The position numbers and the translations under genes are program-made. From the NCBI RefSeq assembly GCF_900142375.1, contig NZ_FRAR01000011.1, positions 62,001 to 126,000 of the forward strand: DNA of 64,000 bases, read 5' to 3'. Shown piece after piece: positions 18,595-26,971 of this stretch (positions are counted from its first letter, which is position 1; each line of letters starts with the position of its first letter). The notes beneath the pieces are model-generated. The model saw nothing but the letters and a program-made list of their open reading frames with translations. It did not search any database and was not told the origin of the DNA. The DNA comes from Desulforamulus aeronauticus DSM 10349 (GTDB lineage Bacteria > Bacillota > Desulfotomaculia > Desulfotomaculales > Desulfotomaculaceae).

Positions 18595-18855
18595 TTATAC
18601 AACTTCCTTAGTAACACTTTCACCCATGGCAATGGCGCATTCACGGCAAACCATTTTCCCTTTATAATGCTGAACATCTGAAGCGTTGCCGCAGAATACG
18701 CAAGCGGGTTCGTATTTGCGTAGGATAATCTTCTCGTTATCGACATAAATTTCTAGGGCGTCTTTTTCGTCTATGCCCAATGTACGGCGTAACTCGATGG
18801 GGATTACCACCCGACCCAGCTCGTCCACCTTCCGAACAATACCTGTGGATTTCAA
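18595..18855 (-). CDS. abrB: AbrB family transition-state regulator
   Basis: 86-residue DNA-binding protein. The N-terminal swapped-hairpin domain MKSTGIVRKVDELGRVVIPI ... LRRTLGI is diagnostic. The C-terminal part has two CxxC pairs (CVFC, CREC). In Bacillus abrB also lies next to rsmI and metG on the opposite strand. Likely represses stationary-phase genes during growth. Confidence 0.93.
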   Translation of the reverse strand: MKSTGIVRKVDELGRVVIPIELRRTLGIDEKDALEIYVDNEKIILRKYEPACVFCGNASDVQHYKGKMVCRECAIAMGESVTKEVV

Positions 18856-18970
18856 TCCGCTTCCCCTCCCCTAATTAACTTCGACAATATACCAGAATTT
18901 ACTACATCTAATCATACCAGTGTTAACCGTAACAGTCAATATTTTACTTTTATTTAGTGTAATTTTTTGA

Positions 18971-19089
18971 CATATCGGAAAGGATAAATATTTGAAGCTT
19001 TTGTCGGCATGCCCTAAAGATCATAATCTTAAGGGTCACAAGCAAGCAGGTAGGCGGGTGGGCAGGTAAACAAGCTTCGTTTTTCTAAG
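18971..19089 (+). repeat. MITE-like dispersed repeat family B, long copy
   Basis: Begins CATATCGGAAAGGATAAA and ends AAACAAGCTTCGTTTTTCTAAG. It aligns with the minus-strand copy at 12968-13102. It ends 27 bases before the -35 box of the metG leader promoter. Confidence 0.65.
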
Positions 19090-19116
19090 TATATTTTAAT
19101 TTGAATAAGGGAATAC

Positions 19117-19145
19117 TTGACAAGGTATTATTTTGTAGATACAAT
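19117..19145 (+). promoter_or_regulatory. Sigma-A promoter of the metG T-box transcript
   Basis: TTGACA (19117-19122), 17-base spacer, TACAAT (19140-19145): near-consensus housekeeping promoter just upstream of the T-box leader. Confidence 0.85.
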
Positions 19146-19149
19146 CGAT

Positions 19150-19417
19150 TTTACAAGCGATGATGGGGATGAGTAAATCGGCGTACCCTTACAGAGAGCG
19201 GGATGAGGTGTAAACCCGTAGGGAAGGACGGTTGAACATGGCTCCGGAGCTGCTGGTTCGAAGGCTTTTATTGATTTAGTAGAGCTGGCCGGTCTAAGCA
19301 CCGTTACTTGCTGTTAGTGCATTGATGCACTACTGAGGCTGTTGCTGCAAAGCAGCAGCAAATCAGGGTGGTACCGCGGGTTAGTAACCCCGTCCCTGCC
19401 AAGGGGGCGGGGTTTTT
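19150..19417 (+). ncRNA. Methionine T-box leader with terminator
   Basis: The canonical T-box AGGGTGGTACCGCG lies at 19365-19378. Stem I carries the AGAGAGC motif (19195-19201) and a specifier loop GAACATGG in which ATG (19238-19240) is the methionine codon. The terminator pairs CCCCGTCCCT (19388-19397) with AGGGGGCGGGG, followed by TTTTT. Uncharged tRNA-Met should stabilise the antiterminator and turn on metG. Confidence 0.95.
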
Positions 19418-19430
19418 ATTTTTTCACTTT

Positions 19431-19540
19431 TAGAAAGTATAAGATATCTATTGAAAAAAGTAGTAAGAAAAACGAAGGCTTCCGCCTGCGTCAAAGACTT
19501 GGCGTACCTTATAGGGCACAAGCAAGCCGAGTTTTTCTAA
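19431..19540 (+). repeat. Repeat family B copy between T-box terminator and metG
   Basis: Starts TAGAAAGTATAAGATAT, contains AAGAAAAACGAAGGCTTCCGCC and ends GCCGAGTTTTTCTAA, with inverted-repeat ends (AGAAAAAC/GTTTTTCT). The end lies 18 bases before metG, so the element forms most of the metG 5' untranslated region after the attenuator. Confidence 0.7.
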
Positions 19541-19558
19541 TTTAGAAGGGAAGCGATA

Positions 19559-21109
19559 ATGATGACAAAGCCTAATTTTTACATCACAACACCCATTTAT
19601 TACCCCAGTGATAATCTGCATATTGGCCATGCTTATACCACGGTGGCAGCCGATTCGATGGCCCGTTTTAAGCGACTAACCGGTCATGATGTATGGTTCT
19701 TAACCGGTTCCGATGAACACGGTCAGAAAATTGAACGGGCAGCCAAAAATAAAAATCAAACTCCGAAGGAATATGTAGATCATATTGTGGATGGTTTTAA
19801 ACGTTTGTGGGAGCGCTTGGATGTTAGTTACAATGATTTTATTCGAACCACCGACGAACGTCATCGGAAAGTAGTTCAGCAATTTTTTAATACGTTGTAC
19901 GAGCAGGGTGATATTTATAAGTCTGCCTACGAGGGCTGGTACTGCACTCCCTGTGAAACCTTCTTTACCGAGTATCAACTGGCGGATGGTAAGTGCCCGG
20001 ATTGTCAGCGTGAGGTAGAAAAAGTGCGGGAGGAAAGCTATTTTTTCCGTCAATCCAAATATGCCGAGCGTTGGTTGAAGTTCATTGAAGAGAACCCTGA
20101 TTTTATTCAGCCGGTTTCCCGTCGCAATGAAATGGTCAGCTTTGTTAATCAGGGACTGGAAGACTTGTGTGTTTCCCGGACTACCTTTGATTGGGGTATT
20201 CAGGTTCCCTTTGATCCCAAACATGTGGTATATGTTTGGGTAGATGCCTTAACCAACTATATCTCCGCCCTGGGTTATGGCACCGAAGATGAAGAGCTTT
20301 ACCGCAAATTCTGGCCGGCGGATATTCATCTGGTGGGTAAAGATATTGTGCGTTTCCATACCATCATCTGGCCCATTATGCTCATGGCTTTAAACCTTCC
20401 TTTACCCAAAAAAGTGATCGGCCATGGTTGGCTGCTACTGGATAGCGGTAAAATGTCCAAATCCAAGGGCAATGTGGTAGATCCTCATGTTTTGGTAGAT
20501 AAATACGGTGTAGATGCCGTGCGGTATTTTCTGTTGAGAGAGTTGCCCTTTGGTTCCGATGGAGTGTATTCCGAAGAAGCTTTGGTAAAGCGGATCAATA
20601 CCGACTTGGCCAATGATTATGGCAACCTGTTAGCTAGATCCTCTACCATGATGGAAAAATACCAGCAAGGTGTCCTTCAGACTCCCGGGGTACCGGAAGG
20701 ACCTGATACCGAGCTAATCGATCTGGCTACCAAGACACCGGTGTTGGTACAGGAATACATGGAAAAATGTGAGATTTCCAACGCCCTGGCGGCTATCTGG
20801 CAAATGGTGGGTCGGGCCAATAAATATCTAGAGGAAACGGCTCCCTGGACCCTTGCTAAGAATGGTCAAACCGAGCGGTTAAACACGGTTCTCTATAATG
20901 TAGCTGAAATTATCCGCTTTGCTACTGTCATGGCGACCCCTTTTATGCCAAACCTACCAAGCCGTGTTTGGCCTCAATTGGGCATTGAAGATAAGCCTGA
21001 ATTACACACTTGGGAGAGTTTAACCTGGGCCAAACTGCCTGGAGACACCACTGTTAAACGAGGCGAAGTACTTTTCCCGCGGATTGACTTAAAGAGTTTG
21101 GAGGTTTAG
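19559..21109 (+). CDS. metG: Methionyl-tRNA synthetase
   Basis: 516-residue class I aminoacyl-tRNA synthetase. HIGH motif is HIGHAYTT at about residues 22-29; a zinc knuckle CTPCETFF...CPDC is at about 126-146; the KMSKS loop GKMSKSKGN is near 300. It stops at about residue 516, so it lacks the C-terminal tRNA-binding (Trbp111-like) extension found in longer bacterial forms. Start ATG 19559 with AGAAGGGAAG upstream. Controlled by the methionine T-box. tatD begins one base after the stop. Confidence 0.95.
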   Translation: MMTKPNFYITTPIYYPSDNLHIGHAYTTVAADSMARFKRLTGHDVWFLTGSDEHGQKIERAAKNKNQTPKEYVDHIVDGFKRLWERLDVSYNDFIRTTDERHRKVVQQFFNTLYEQGDIYKSAYEGWYCTPCETFFTEYQLADGKCPDCQREVEKVREESYFFRQSKYAERWLKFIEENPDFIQPVSRRNEMVSFVNQGLEDLCVSRTTFDWGIQVPFDPKHVVYVWVDALTNYISALGYGTEDEELYRKFWPADIHLVGKDIVRFHTIIWPIMLMALNLPLPKKVIGHGWLLLDSGKMSKSKGNVVDPHVLVDKYGVDAVRYFLLRELPFGSDGVYSEEALVKRINTDLANDYGNLLARSSTMMEKYQQGVLQTPGVPEGPDTELIDLATKTPVLVQEYMEKCEISNALAAIWQMVGRANKYLEETAPWTLAKNGQTERLNTVLYNVAEIIRFATVMATPFMPNLPSRVWPQLGIEDKPELHTWESLTWAKLPGDTTVKRGEVLFPRIDLKSLEV

Positions 21110-21110
21110 G

Positions 21111-21884
21111 ATGCTAATTGATTCTCACGCTCACTTGGATAACGAGCGTTTTCATGAAGATAGGGAAGCGGTTATAGCAAAGTGCGGTGAAGAACTAACA
21201 GCGTTACTGAATGTGGGCTACGATCTGGCTTCTTCCCAACGCTCCATTCAATTGGCCGAGGCCTATCCGTTTATTTATGCAGCGGTGGGGGTTCACCCCC
21301 ATGATGCCAAGGAGGCACCTGCGGATTACCTCCAGCAATTAAAAACAATGGCCAGTCACCCAAAAGTGGTGGCCATTGGTGAGATTGGCTTGGATTATTA
21401 TTATGATTTGTCACCTAGGGAGATTCAAAAGCGGGTATTTCGGGAGCAGCTTTTGTTGGCTAAGGAATTGAATCTGCCGTACATTATCCACAATCGGGAT
21501 GCTCATGGTGATATCATGGAGATACTTCGGCAAGAAGCACCCTATCCGGCGAACGGAGTGCTGCACTGTTTTTCTGCCAGTTGGGAAATAGCCCAGGAAT
21601 GCCTAAAGTTGGGACTCTATATCTCACTGGCCGGACCGGTTACCTTTAACAATGCCGGTAAACTAAAGGATATTGCTATCAAAGTACCCCTGGAACGACT
21701 ATTGGTGGAAACCGACTGTCCCTATTTAACTCCCGCACCCCACCGGGGTAAGCGCAATCAACCCACCTATGTACGGTATGTAGCTGAGCATATCGCCCAG
21801 CTCAGGGGGATAGATCCAGCACAAATAGCCCAAATTACCGCCGCCAACACAATCGAATTATTCCGACTACCGCTTATCACCTAA
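21111..21884 (+). CDS. tatD: TatD family metal-dependent hydrolase
   Basis: 257-residue TIM-barrel nuclease/hydrolase. Metal-ligand motifs: DSHAHLDNERF at residues 3-13, GEIGLDYYYD near 91, IIHNRDAH near 127, HCFSA near 153 and ETDCPYLTP near 205. The family shows 3'-5' exonuclease or deoxyribonuclease activity. Corresponds to Bacillus yabD (dayD) after metG. Translationally coupled to metG. Confidence 0.92.
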   Translation: MLIDSHAHLDNERFHEDREAVIAKCGEELTALLNVGYDLASSQRSIQLAEAYPFIYAAVGVHPHDAKEAPADYLQQLKTMASHPKVVAIGEIGLDYYYDLSPREIQKRVFREQLLLAKELNLPYIIHNRDAHGDIMEILRQEAPYPANGVLHCFSASWEIAQECLKLGLYISLAGPVTFNNAGKLKDIAIKVPLERLLVETDCPYLTPAPHRGKRNQPTYVRYVAEHIAQLRGIDPAQIAQITAANTIELFRLPLIT

Positions 21885-21928
21885 CCATCTATCAAATACT
21901 CATTGAACTAGCAAAGTGAGGGAATGGT

Positions 21929-22459
21929 TTGGATAAAGAAAAAGGTTTGGTTTTGGTGTTTACCGGCAACGGCAAAGGAAAGACCACCGCTGCCCTGGGA
22001 ATGGCCCTCAGAGCCTGGGGGCATGGTATGAAGGTGCTCATTCTTCAATTTATTAAAAGTCAGCAGTGTGGCGAACACTTGGCTGCAGAGAAAATGCAGC
22101 CTACCTTAGAAATCCGACCCTTGGGATTAGGTTTTATCAACTTTAACGATCCCGCTGATGTAGCGCGCCAACAGCGGGCAGCCCAAGAAGCCTTGGCCCA
22201 GGTTACTACTGCGATGACAAGTGGTGACTACCAAGTTTTAATACTTGATGAAATCCTGTATGCGTTACAGTATGGCCTACTTGAATTAAGCTCTGTGATG
22301 GATTTACTAGAACGAAAGCCGGAACACTTACACTTGGTTTTAACCGGCAGGAATGCTCCGGCAGAAGTTATCGAGCGAGCCGACTTGGTTACCGAAATGC
22401 GGGAAGTAAAGCATCCTTTTAAACAAGGAATTAGTGCGCAGCAGGGCATAGAATTCTAA
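21929..22459 (+). CDS. cobO: Cob(I)yrinic acid a,c-diamide adenosyltransferase
   Basis: 176-residue CobA/CobO/BtuR-type ATP:corrinoid adenosyltransferase. The P-loop TGNGKGKTTAALGMALRA lies near the N-terminus, VLILDEI at about residue 110 and the C-terminal HPFKQGISAQQGIEF are family hallmarks. Starts at TTG 21929 six bases after GAGGG. It makes adenosylated corrinoids for B12-dependent enzymes; no other cobalamin gene is in the window. Confidence 0.92.
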   Translation: MDKEKGLVLVFTGNGKGKTTAALGMALRAWGHGMKVLILQFIKSQQCGEHLAAEKMQPTLEIRPLGLGFINFNDPADVARQQRAAQEALAQVTTAMTSGDYQVLILDEILYALQYGLLELSSVMDLLERKPEHLHLVLTGRNAPAEVIERADLVTEMREVKHPFKQGISAQQGIEF

Positions 22460-22490
22460 AAACAGGTCCACAGACAGTTTTCAACAAGCA

Positions 22491-22527
22491 AGGAGGAGTC
22501 CACATAGCTGCGGCTCCTCCTCTTTTT
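22491..22527. terminator. Terminator after cobO, shared with the convergent gene
   Basis: AGGAGGAG (22491-22498) pairs with CTCCTCCT (22514-22521) and is followed by TTTTTT. Confidence 0.8.
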
Positions 22528-23552
22528 TATGTCTGTCCGAAGGACACATCGTCAATCAGGGCTGCACAGGTGTTCCAGGTTTCGGGTGTAAAGATAAAAC
22601 TGATATTGGCAGCCACTGTTCCGGCCGGTGAGGGACCGGATACAGTGAATTGCTGGAAAGCGTTTAGATTAATTTGCTGAGAAGTAAAGACCTGCTGGGC
22701 TGTACTGAGGGTGTTGCCCTGGGCATCCAAATATTGAATCTGGGCGGTTAGGGTATAGCCGCAGGGATCGCCCACCACTTCCAAGGAACGGGCCCAGAAG
22801 GAAAAGGTGTGGTTAGCTTCGGCTACTACCGGCTCTATTCTACGGAATAAGTCGGCACCTAGGGTGGGGCAAGCACCCAGCATAGCGGCCTGGCCGGTTC
22901 TGCCTTGGGGGTAGGGAGCCACGTTGGTGCCATTCCAGCCAGTGGGTACATTGCCGGTCCAATCCTCAAAGGACACATCCTCAATACCCGCAGTGGCGGT
23001 TGGCAGGCACCCTTCAGGGAAAGTATTTACATACAATTGCATTTGTTCAACAATTTTTAAGGTGAAGGAAACATCGGCCACCTGATGAATTTTAGTGTGG
23101 CGTCTGAGATCAAAGGAAACGTTAATATCCACGTTGCGAAAATCAATTTCGACGTTCTGCCGGTTTCGGACGATGACAGGGTTATTCAGCTTGATGTCTG
23201 TAAAAAAATCAATGTCTTCCCCCATGTGGCGAACATTGTCCTCACGATCCACATAGTAGATTTGTTTATGAATCGTGCCGCTAACATTAATTGTTTTAAT
23301 TTCTCTTTCGTTATGTTTGCATTCTGGATCGCCGAAATGCACCGTTGCTTTGGGGCTGAAGCACCCCCCGTGATTGGTAGATGGAGCGGTATACACCGGC
23401 TCGGCCTCTAGATCCCGAACCGACACATCGATGTGATCTACTTTTTTGGCTTGTTCATCCAGGCAAGTGACATTGTCAACGGTAATGGTAGCCACTTGCT
23501 CGCCCACTACTACCGGCAGTTTTACTAGGGTGCAGACAGTGCCGTTGGGCAT
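22527..23552 (-). CDS. SPOCS (DUF3794)-like plus jelly-roll protein, putative spore envelope protein
   Basis: 341-residue protein without signal peptide. The N-terminal half (about 1-175) contains a SPOCS-like module (KQIYYVDREDNVRHMGEDI, VDINVSFDLRRHTKIHQVA). The C-terminal half (about 185-341) looks like a beta-sandwich/carbohydrate-binding jelly roll ending in ALIDDVSF. It is a paralog of the gene at 33843-34976: TVDNVTCLDEQAKKVDHIDV is identical in both. SPOCS domains occur in spore coat morphogenesis proteins such as SipL, so a spore surface role is inferred. GGAGG precedes ATG 23552. Confidence 0.75.
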   Translation of the reverse strand: MPNGTVCTLVKLPVVVGEQVATITVDNVTCLDEQAKKVDHIDVSVRDLEAEPVYTAPSTNHGGCFSPKATVHFGDPECKHNEREIKTINVSGTIHKQIYYVDREDNVRHMGEDIDFFTDIKLNNPVIVRNRQNVEIDFRNVDINVSFDLRRHTKIHQVADVSFTLKIVEQMQLYVNTFPEGCLPTATAGIEDVSFEDWTGNVPTGWNGTNVAPYPQGRTGQAAMLGACPTLGADLFRRIEPVVAEANHTFSFWARSLEVVGDPCGYTLTAQIQYLDAQGNTLSTAQQVFTSQQINLNAFQQFTVSGPSPAGTVAANISFIFTPETWNTCAALIDDVSFGQT

Positions 23553-23703
23553 ATGACAATACCTCCTTTATTAGTTAGTGGTCAAGCTCGGTATGCAGGC
23601 CGGCATGACCGGTGGTATAGTATATTCTAAGTTTGTTAAAATAAAGCAAGTCCCAAGAGGGTTATAAAAAGGAATATTTTACTACAGTGTCTCTTCTACA
23701 AAG

Positions 23704-23789
23704 CAGAAAGTATAAAAACTTCTGATTTGCAGAAGGGTAAATTAGCCTCCGCCAAGTCTTTAGATTGGGCGGAGGCTTAGTTTTTCTAA
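23704..23789 (+). repeat. Repeat family B copy
   Basis: AGAAAGTATAAAAACTTCTG ... GGCGGAGGCTTAGTTTTTCTAA, with internal arms GCCTCCGCC and GGCGGAGGC. It lies upstream of a YabE-like gene. The rest of 23553-23828 shows no gene. Confidence 0.65.
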
Positions 23790-23870
23790 AATATTTGGCA
23801 TCTTTTTCCTTCTAGTTGAATATATTGGATGCAGGGTAATTGTGCTAAATCATTCAAGGAGGGAATCGTT

Positions 23871-24719
23871 ATAGCAAGCAAAAATGATATGTGGTGGAAT
23901 GATAAGGTTTGTCGGCTCCTCTTAGGGGTACTTTTAGTATCTGTTATGTTTATTGGTTACTGTGTATGCTGGGCAAAGCAAGCAGTAATCCTAGTGGACG
24001 GACAGAAAATACCGGTGCTGTGTTTGCATGGCACGGTGGCTGATGCACTGGCAAAGGCCGAGGTAACTTTAAGAAGAGCCGATATTGTGGAGCCAGCTGT
24101 TCAGGAAAAGCTGCTTAATGGTCAACATATTAAGGTGGTCCGGGTAGAAACCAGAGAGATTATGCGGGAGAGCATACTGGAGTACCAAGTGATTAGAAAA
24201 CCGGAGCGTACTTTACTTCCTGGAGAACAAAGGGTGCAGCAACAGGGACAGTGTGGTTTGCTGCGTCAATATATTCAGTCCACCTTTGAAGATGGTCGGG
24301 AGGTAAAACGGGAGATCTTGAGAAAGGAAATCCTTACTGAACCACAGCCTAAGATTATTGCCTATGGACCGGATTTACCGGTATCCCGCGGCAAGCTCCG
24401 GCCCTTGAGTTACGGGGCTATTCTCGGTAACCATAGTGAGGTTAGCGGGGGCGGCAGGGTGATGCAAGCTGTTTCCACGGCCTATACGCATACCGGTCAT
24501 CGCACGGCTACGGGTATTTATCCCCATGAGGGAGTGGCGGCTGTAGACCCGCAGGTTATTCCTTTAGGAACAAAACTTTATGTCGAAAACTATGGAATAG
24601 CCATTGCTGCAGATACTGGAGGCGGCATAAAAGGGAATCGAATCGACGTTTTCTTTGATACTCATCAGAAGGCTATAAACTGGGGTAGACGGACGGTCAA
24701 AGTCCAAATTATCGAATAA
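23871..24719 (+). CDS. YabE-like cell-wall protein: DUF348, G5 and 3D domains (first copy)
   Basis: About 282 residues. An N-terminal transmembrane or signal anchor (RLLLGVLLVSVMFIGYC) is followed by a DUF348 module (AVILVDGQKIPVLCLHGTVA), a G5-like domain and a C-terminal 3D domain with its three aspartates in AAVDPQVIPLG, ADTGGGIKGN and IDVFF. 3D domains act as muralytic enzymes in Sps/YabE/YuiC proteins. Start problem: AAGGAGGG (23856-23863) is seven bases before ATA 23871. The upstream ATG 23829 has no Shine-Dalgarno and the downstream ATG 23889 is 25 bases from it. YabE follows tatD in Bacillus. Confidence 0.85.
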   Translation: MASKNDMWWNDKVCRLLLGVLLVSVMFIGYCVCWAKQAVILVDGQKIPVLCLHGTVADALAKAEVTLRRADIVEPAVQEKLLNGQHIKVVRVETREIMRESILEYQVIRKPERTLLPGEQRVQQQGQCGLLRQYIQSTFEDGREVKREILRKEILTEPQPKIIAYGPDLPVSRGKLRPLSYGAILGNHSEVSGGGRVMQAVSTAYTHTGHRTATGIYPHEGVAAVDPQVIPLGTKLYVENYGIAIAADTGGGIKGNRIDVFFDTHQKAINWGRRTVKVQIIE

Positions 24720-24738
24720 TGAGCATTATTGTTCTTTC

Positions 24739-24766
24739 GACGACGGCAATTTTTTTGCCGTCGTCT
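24739..24766 (+). terminator. Intrinsic terminator after the first YabE-like gene
   Basis: GACGACGGCAA and TTGCCGTCGTC form an 11-bp stem around a T-rich loop. There is no long T tract downstream, so it may be partial. Confidence 0.65.
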
Positions 24767-24896
24767 GTTGTTGCAGCAGGGAATTTGTATGAATTTTTGA
24801 GAAGGTCAGTCACTGTCCTTGGAAGAATAAGGAATTATGAAAGTTAAAAGCTAAAGAGTTGCTAGTCAACGAAAACCCCCAAGGAGGTGCTCATAG

Positions 24897-25835
24897 ATGA
24901 ACTGGTGTACAATAGAGTGGCCTACGAAAACCCACCCAACCACAGTGGCCCGTGTGCAGACAAGGCGGTCTGGGAAAAAGGCGACATTAGCCGGATTGCT
25001 AGGTATTTTGGTCCTGCTGCTGATGGTAGCTGTAGTAATCTTTTATGCCTGGTGGTCACAGGGGATGAACCTGCCCCAGGCTGCGACTCAAGCTGAGGTT
25101 TGGGTAAACCAACTCATTAAAGGGCAAGTGCAGGTTACTTTAACGGTGGGAGGTAAAACCAGTACAGTAGAGACCACCGGTAAAACCGTTCAGGATGTCT
25201 TAACGCAACAGGGTATTGTACTGCAGCAGAAGGATACAGTAACACCTGCCCTGACGGTCCTATTAGAAAAGGATATGCCGATTAAAGTGACCAGGGTAGA
25301 TGTGAGATTGGAAAAGAAAGAGATACCCCTTCCCTTCGTTACAGAGCGACTGGCCAACCCGGAACTTCCCCATGGTTTTACTCGTAAAATAAAAAGCGGT
25401 AAAGAAGGGGTGCTACGAGAAACCTGGCAAATACGCTTGGAAGATGAGGTGGAGGTATCCCGAAGTTGCATTGCCAGAGAAGTGGTCCAGGAGCCCGTAA
25501 ATGGACTCATTCAATACGGTACTCTCAGTACCGTCAGCCGAGGCGGCCAGGATATCAGATTTTCCCGCGCTTTAGAGATGGTTGCCACAGCCTATACCTA
25601 CACAGGCAATAACACCGCCAGCGGAACCATTCCCGCCCTGGGAGTGGCAGCGGTGGATCCGCGGGTGATCCCCTTGGGCAGTCAGTTATTTGTGGAGGGC
25701 TATGGCAGTGCCACAGCTCTTGATACCGGGGGAGCCATTAAGGGCAATCGCATTGACTTATTCTACCCCACAGAAAACCAAGCCCGGCATTGGGGAGTAA
25801 AAAGCACGAAAGTATATGTGTTAGATAAATCGTAG
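24897..25835 (+). CDS. yabE: YabE-like cell-wall protein: DUF348, G5 and 3D domains (second copy)
   Basis: 312 residues. A basic cytoplasmic N-terminus (about 1-29), one transmembrane helix (about 30-50), DUF348 (VTLTVGGKTSTVETTGKTVQ), G5 (about 125-205) and 3D domain with AAVDPRVIPLG, LDTGGAIKGN and IDLFY. ATG 24897 follows AAGGAGG by nine bases. It is a tandem paralog of the preceding gene; together they take the place of the single Bacillus yabE between tatD and rsmA. Likely a peptidoglycan-remodelling enzyme. Confidence 0.88.
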   Translation: MNWCTIEWPTKTHPTTVARVQTRRSGKKATLAGLLGILVLLLMVAVVIFYAWWSQGMNLPQAATQAEVWVNQLIKGQVQVTLTVGGKTSTVETTGKTVQDVLTQQGIVLQQKDTVTPALTVLLEKDMPIKVTRVDVRLEKKEIPLPFVTERLANPELPHGFTRKIKSGKEGVLRETWQIRLEDEVEVSRSCIAREVVQEPVNGLIQYGTLSTVSRGGQDIRFSRALEMVATAYTYTGNNTASGTIPALGVAAVDPRVIPLGSQLFVEGYGSATALDTGGAIKGNRIDLFYPTENQARHWGVKSTKVYVLDKS

Positions 25836-25854
25836 TAGGAGTAAAAAGAAGGTA

Positions 25855-25883
25855 TTGTGTTATTACGGAAAGTAAGGTATAAC
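25855..25883 (+). promoter_or_regulatory. Candidate promoter of the TPP riboswitch transcript
   Basis: TTGTGT, 17-base spacer, TATAAC (25878-25883), about 20 bases before the riboswitch. The -35 is imperfect. Confidence 0.45.
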
Positions 25884-25899
25884 TACTAGTAACTTCATA

Positions 25900-25985
25900 A
25901 TTGGCCACAGGGAGCGAAAGCTGAGAAAGGTTAAAGCCCGGCCCTCAAAACCTGATCTGGATAATACCGGCGAAAGGGAATAATC
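25900..25985 (+). ncRNA. TPP riboswitch (THI element)
   Basis: Diagnostic conserved cores are present: AGCGAAAGCTGAGA at 25913-25926, and ACCTGATCTGGATAATACC followed by GGCGAAAGGGAA at about 25950-25980. Spacing and order match the thiamine pyrophosphate aptamer. A transcription terminator follows, so TPP should switch off the downstream HAD phosphatase gene. Confidence 0.92.
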
Positions 25986-26000
25986 TCGTAGCACTACTAG

Positions 26001-26040
26001 GTGTGTTTTCCTAAAGAGTATGGGGAAGCATGCTTTTTTG
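26001..26040 (+). terminator. Terminator of the TPP riboswitch
   Basis: GTGTGTTTTCC pairs with GGGGAAGCATGC (including G-T wobbles) and is followed by TTTTTT. It is the expression platform of the riboswitch. Confidence 0.75.
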
Positions 26041-26201
26041 TTTATTGACATAATTACGGCGGCACGGGGTATGCCTATTATTACTTGGCGACAATGGAGC
26101 TGCTGTTTAGGAACGCTGGACCTGCTATGGTAGTAACCGCTGTGAAGGGAAAGGATCTCTACAGTGGTAAGCTTGAGACCTGGGAAGCTGGAGGAATGTC
26201 T

Positions 26202-26840
26202 ATGCAGTATGCTTTTTTCGTGGACTTTGACGGGACCATTACCTTGGAGGATACCTGTGATATGTTACTCATGCGTTACGGTAACTCGAGGCTATGGGGG
26301 ATAAACGAACAGTGGGAGAACAAAGAAATATCGACGAGGGAATGTATCACGAATTGCTTGGCAGAAATGAGATTGACGCCGGAGGCTATCCATCAGGTGG
26401 TGAGGGAAGCGGCAATTGACCCTCATTTTAAAAGCTTTCTTGCCATGACCCAAGAGCAGGGGTATCCGGTGTATATAGTTAGCGATGGTTATGCTCAGAT
26501 TATCCAAGGCGTGCTGGCAAGGGAGTGTCTGCAGGTGCCTTATTATGCCAATGAGTTGCATTATGATGACCATTATACAGTGTCTTTCCCGCACTTTGCT
26601 AAGGAATGTGGTCGCTGTGGTACCTGCAAAACCAGCCTTATTAAACAGCTGGCAAAGCCAGGGGTGCATAGAGTCTATTTGGGGGATGGTACCTCGGATT
26701 TTTGTGCCGCGGCTGGCTGTGACACCATTTTTGCCCGAGGAAAGTTGGCACAGTATTGTCGGGCCCAGCAAATCCCGTACCGTGATTTTCAAAGCTTTCA
26801 AGAGGTACTCCTGTGGTGGGAGACAGTAACTAAGGGGTAA
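26202..26840 (+). CDS. HAD-superfamily phosphatase under TPP control
   Basis: 212-residue HAD-IB/MtnX-type phosphatase. Motif I is FVDFDGTIT near residue 6, motif II VSDGY near 96, the lysine motif CKTSLIKQ near 146 and motif IV GDGTSDFCAA near 163. A CGRCGTC cysteine cluster precedes the lysine. ATG 26202 is seven bases after GGAGG; the frame is open upstream to 26085 but that start has no ribosome site. Family members act on small phosphate esters. The TPP riboswitch suggests a thiamine phosphate or a thiamine precursor phosphate as substrate (inference). Confidence 0.85.
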   Translation: MQYAFFVDFDGTITLEDTCDMLLMRYGNSRLWGINEQWENKEISTRECITNCLAEMRLTPEAIHQVVREAAIDPHFKSFLAMTQEQGYPVYIVSDGYAQIIQGVLARECLQVPYYANELHYDDHYTVSFPHFAKECGRCGTCKTSLIKQLAKPGVHRVYLGDGTSDFCAAAGCDTIFARGKLAQYCRAQQIPYRDFQSFQEVLLWWETVTKG

Positions 26841-26857
26841 AATCCACGGTTGGTTTG

Positions 26858-26882
26858 AGGCACCGTAGCGGGTGCCTTTTTA
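26858..26882 (+). terminator. Intrinsic terminator after the HAD phosphatase
   Basis: AGGCACC-GTAGCG-GGTGCCT followed by TTTTA. Confidence 0.85.
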
Positions 26883-26971
26883 TATTGGATAACAAATATA
26901 GTTGGCAGGTAAATAGACATAAGGGGTATAATACGATTATAAAATATAATTAGGAAGGATCGAAACATCTT

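Noticed and set aside
18201-18746. 181-codon minus-strand frame across rsmI and the abrB-like gene
   Set aside because: It crosses a strong terminator and overlaps two well-supported genes; no recognisable protein features.
26085-26201. Longer HAD phosphatase starting at 26085
   Set aside because: No ribosome site and no conserved residues in the extension; GGAGG precedes ATG 26202 by seven bases.
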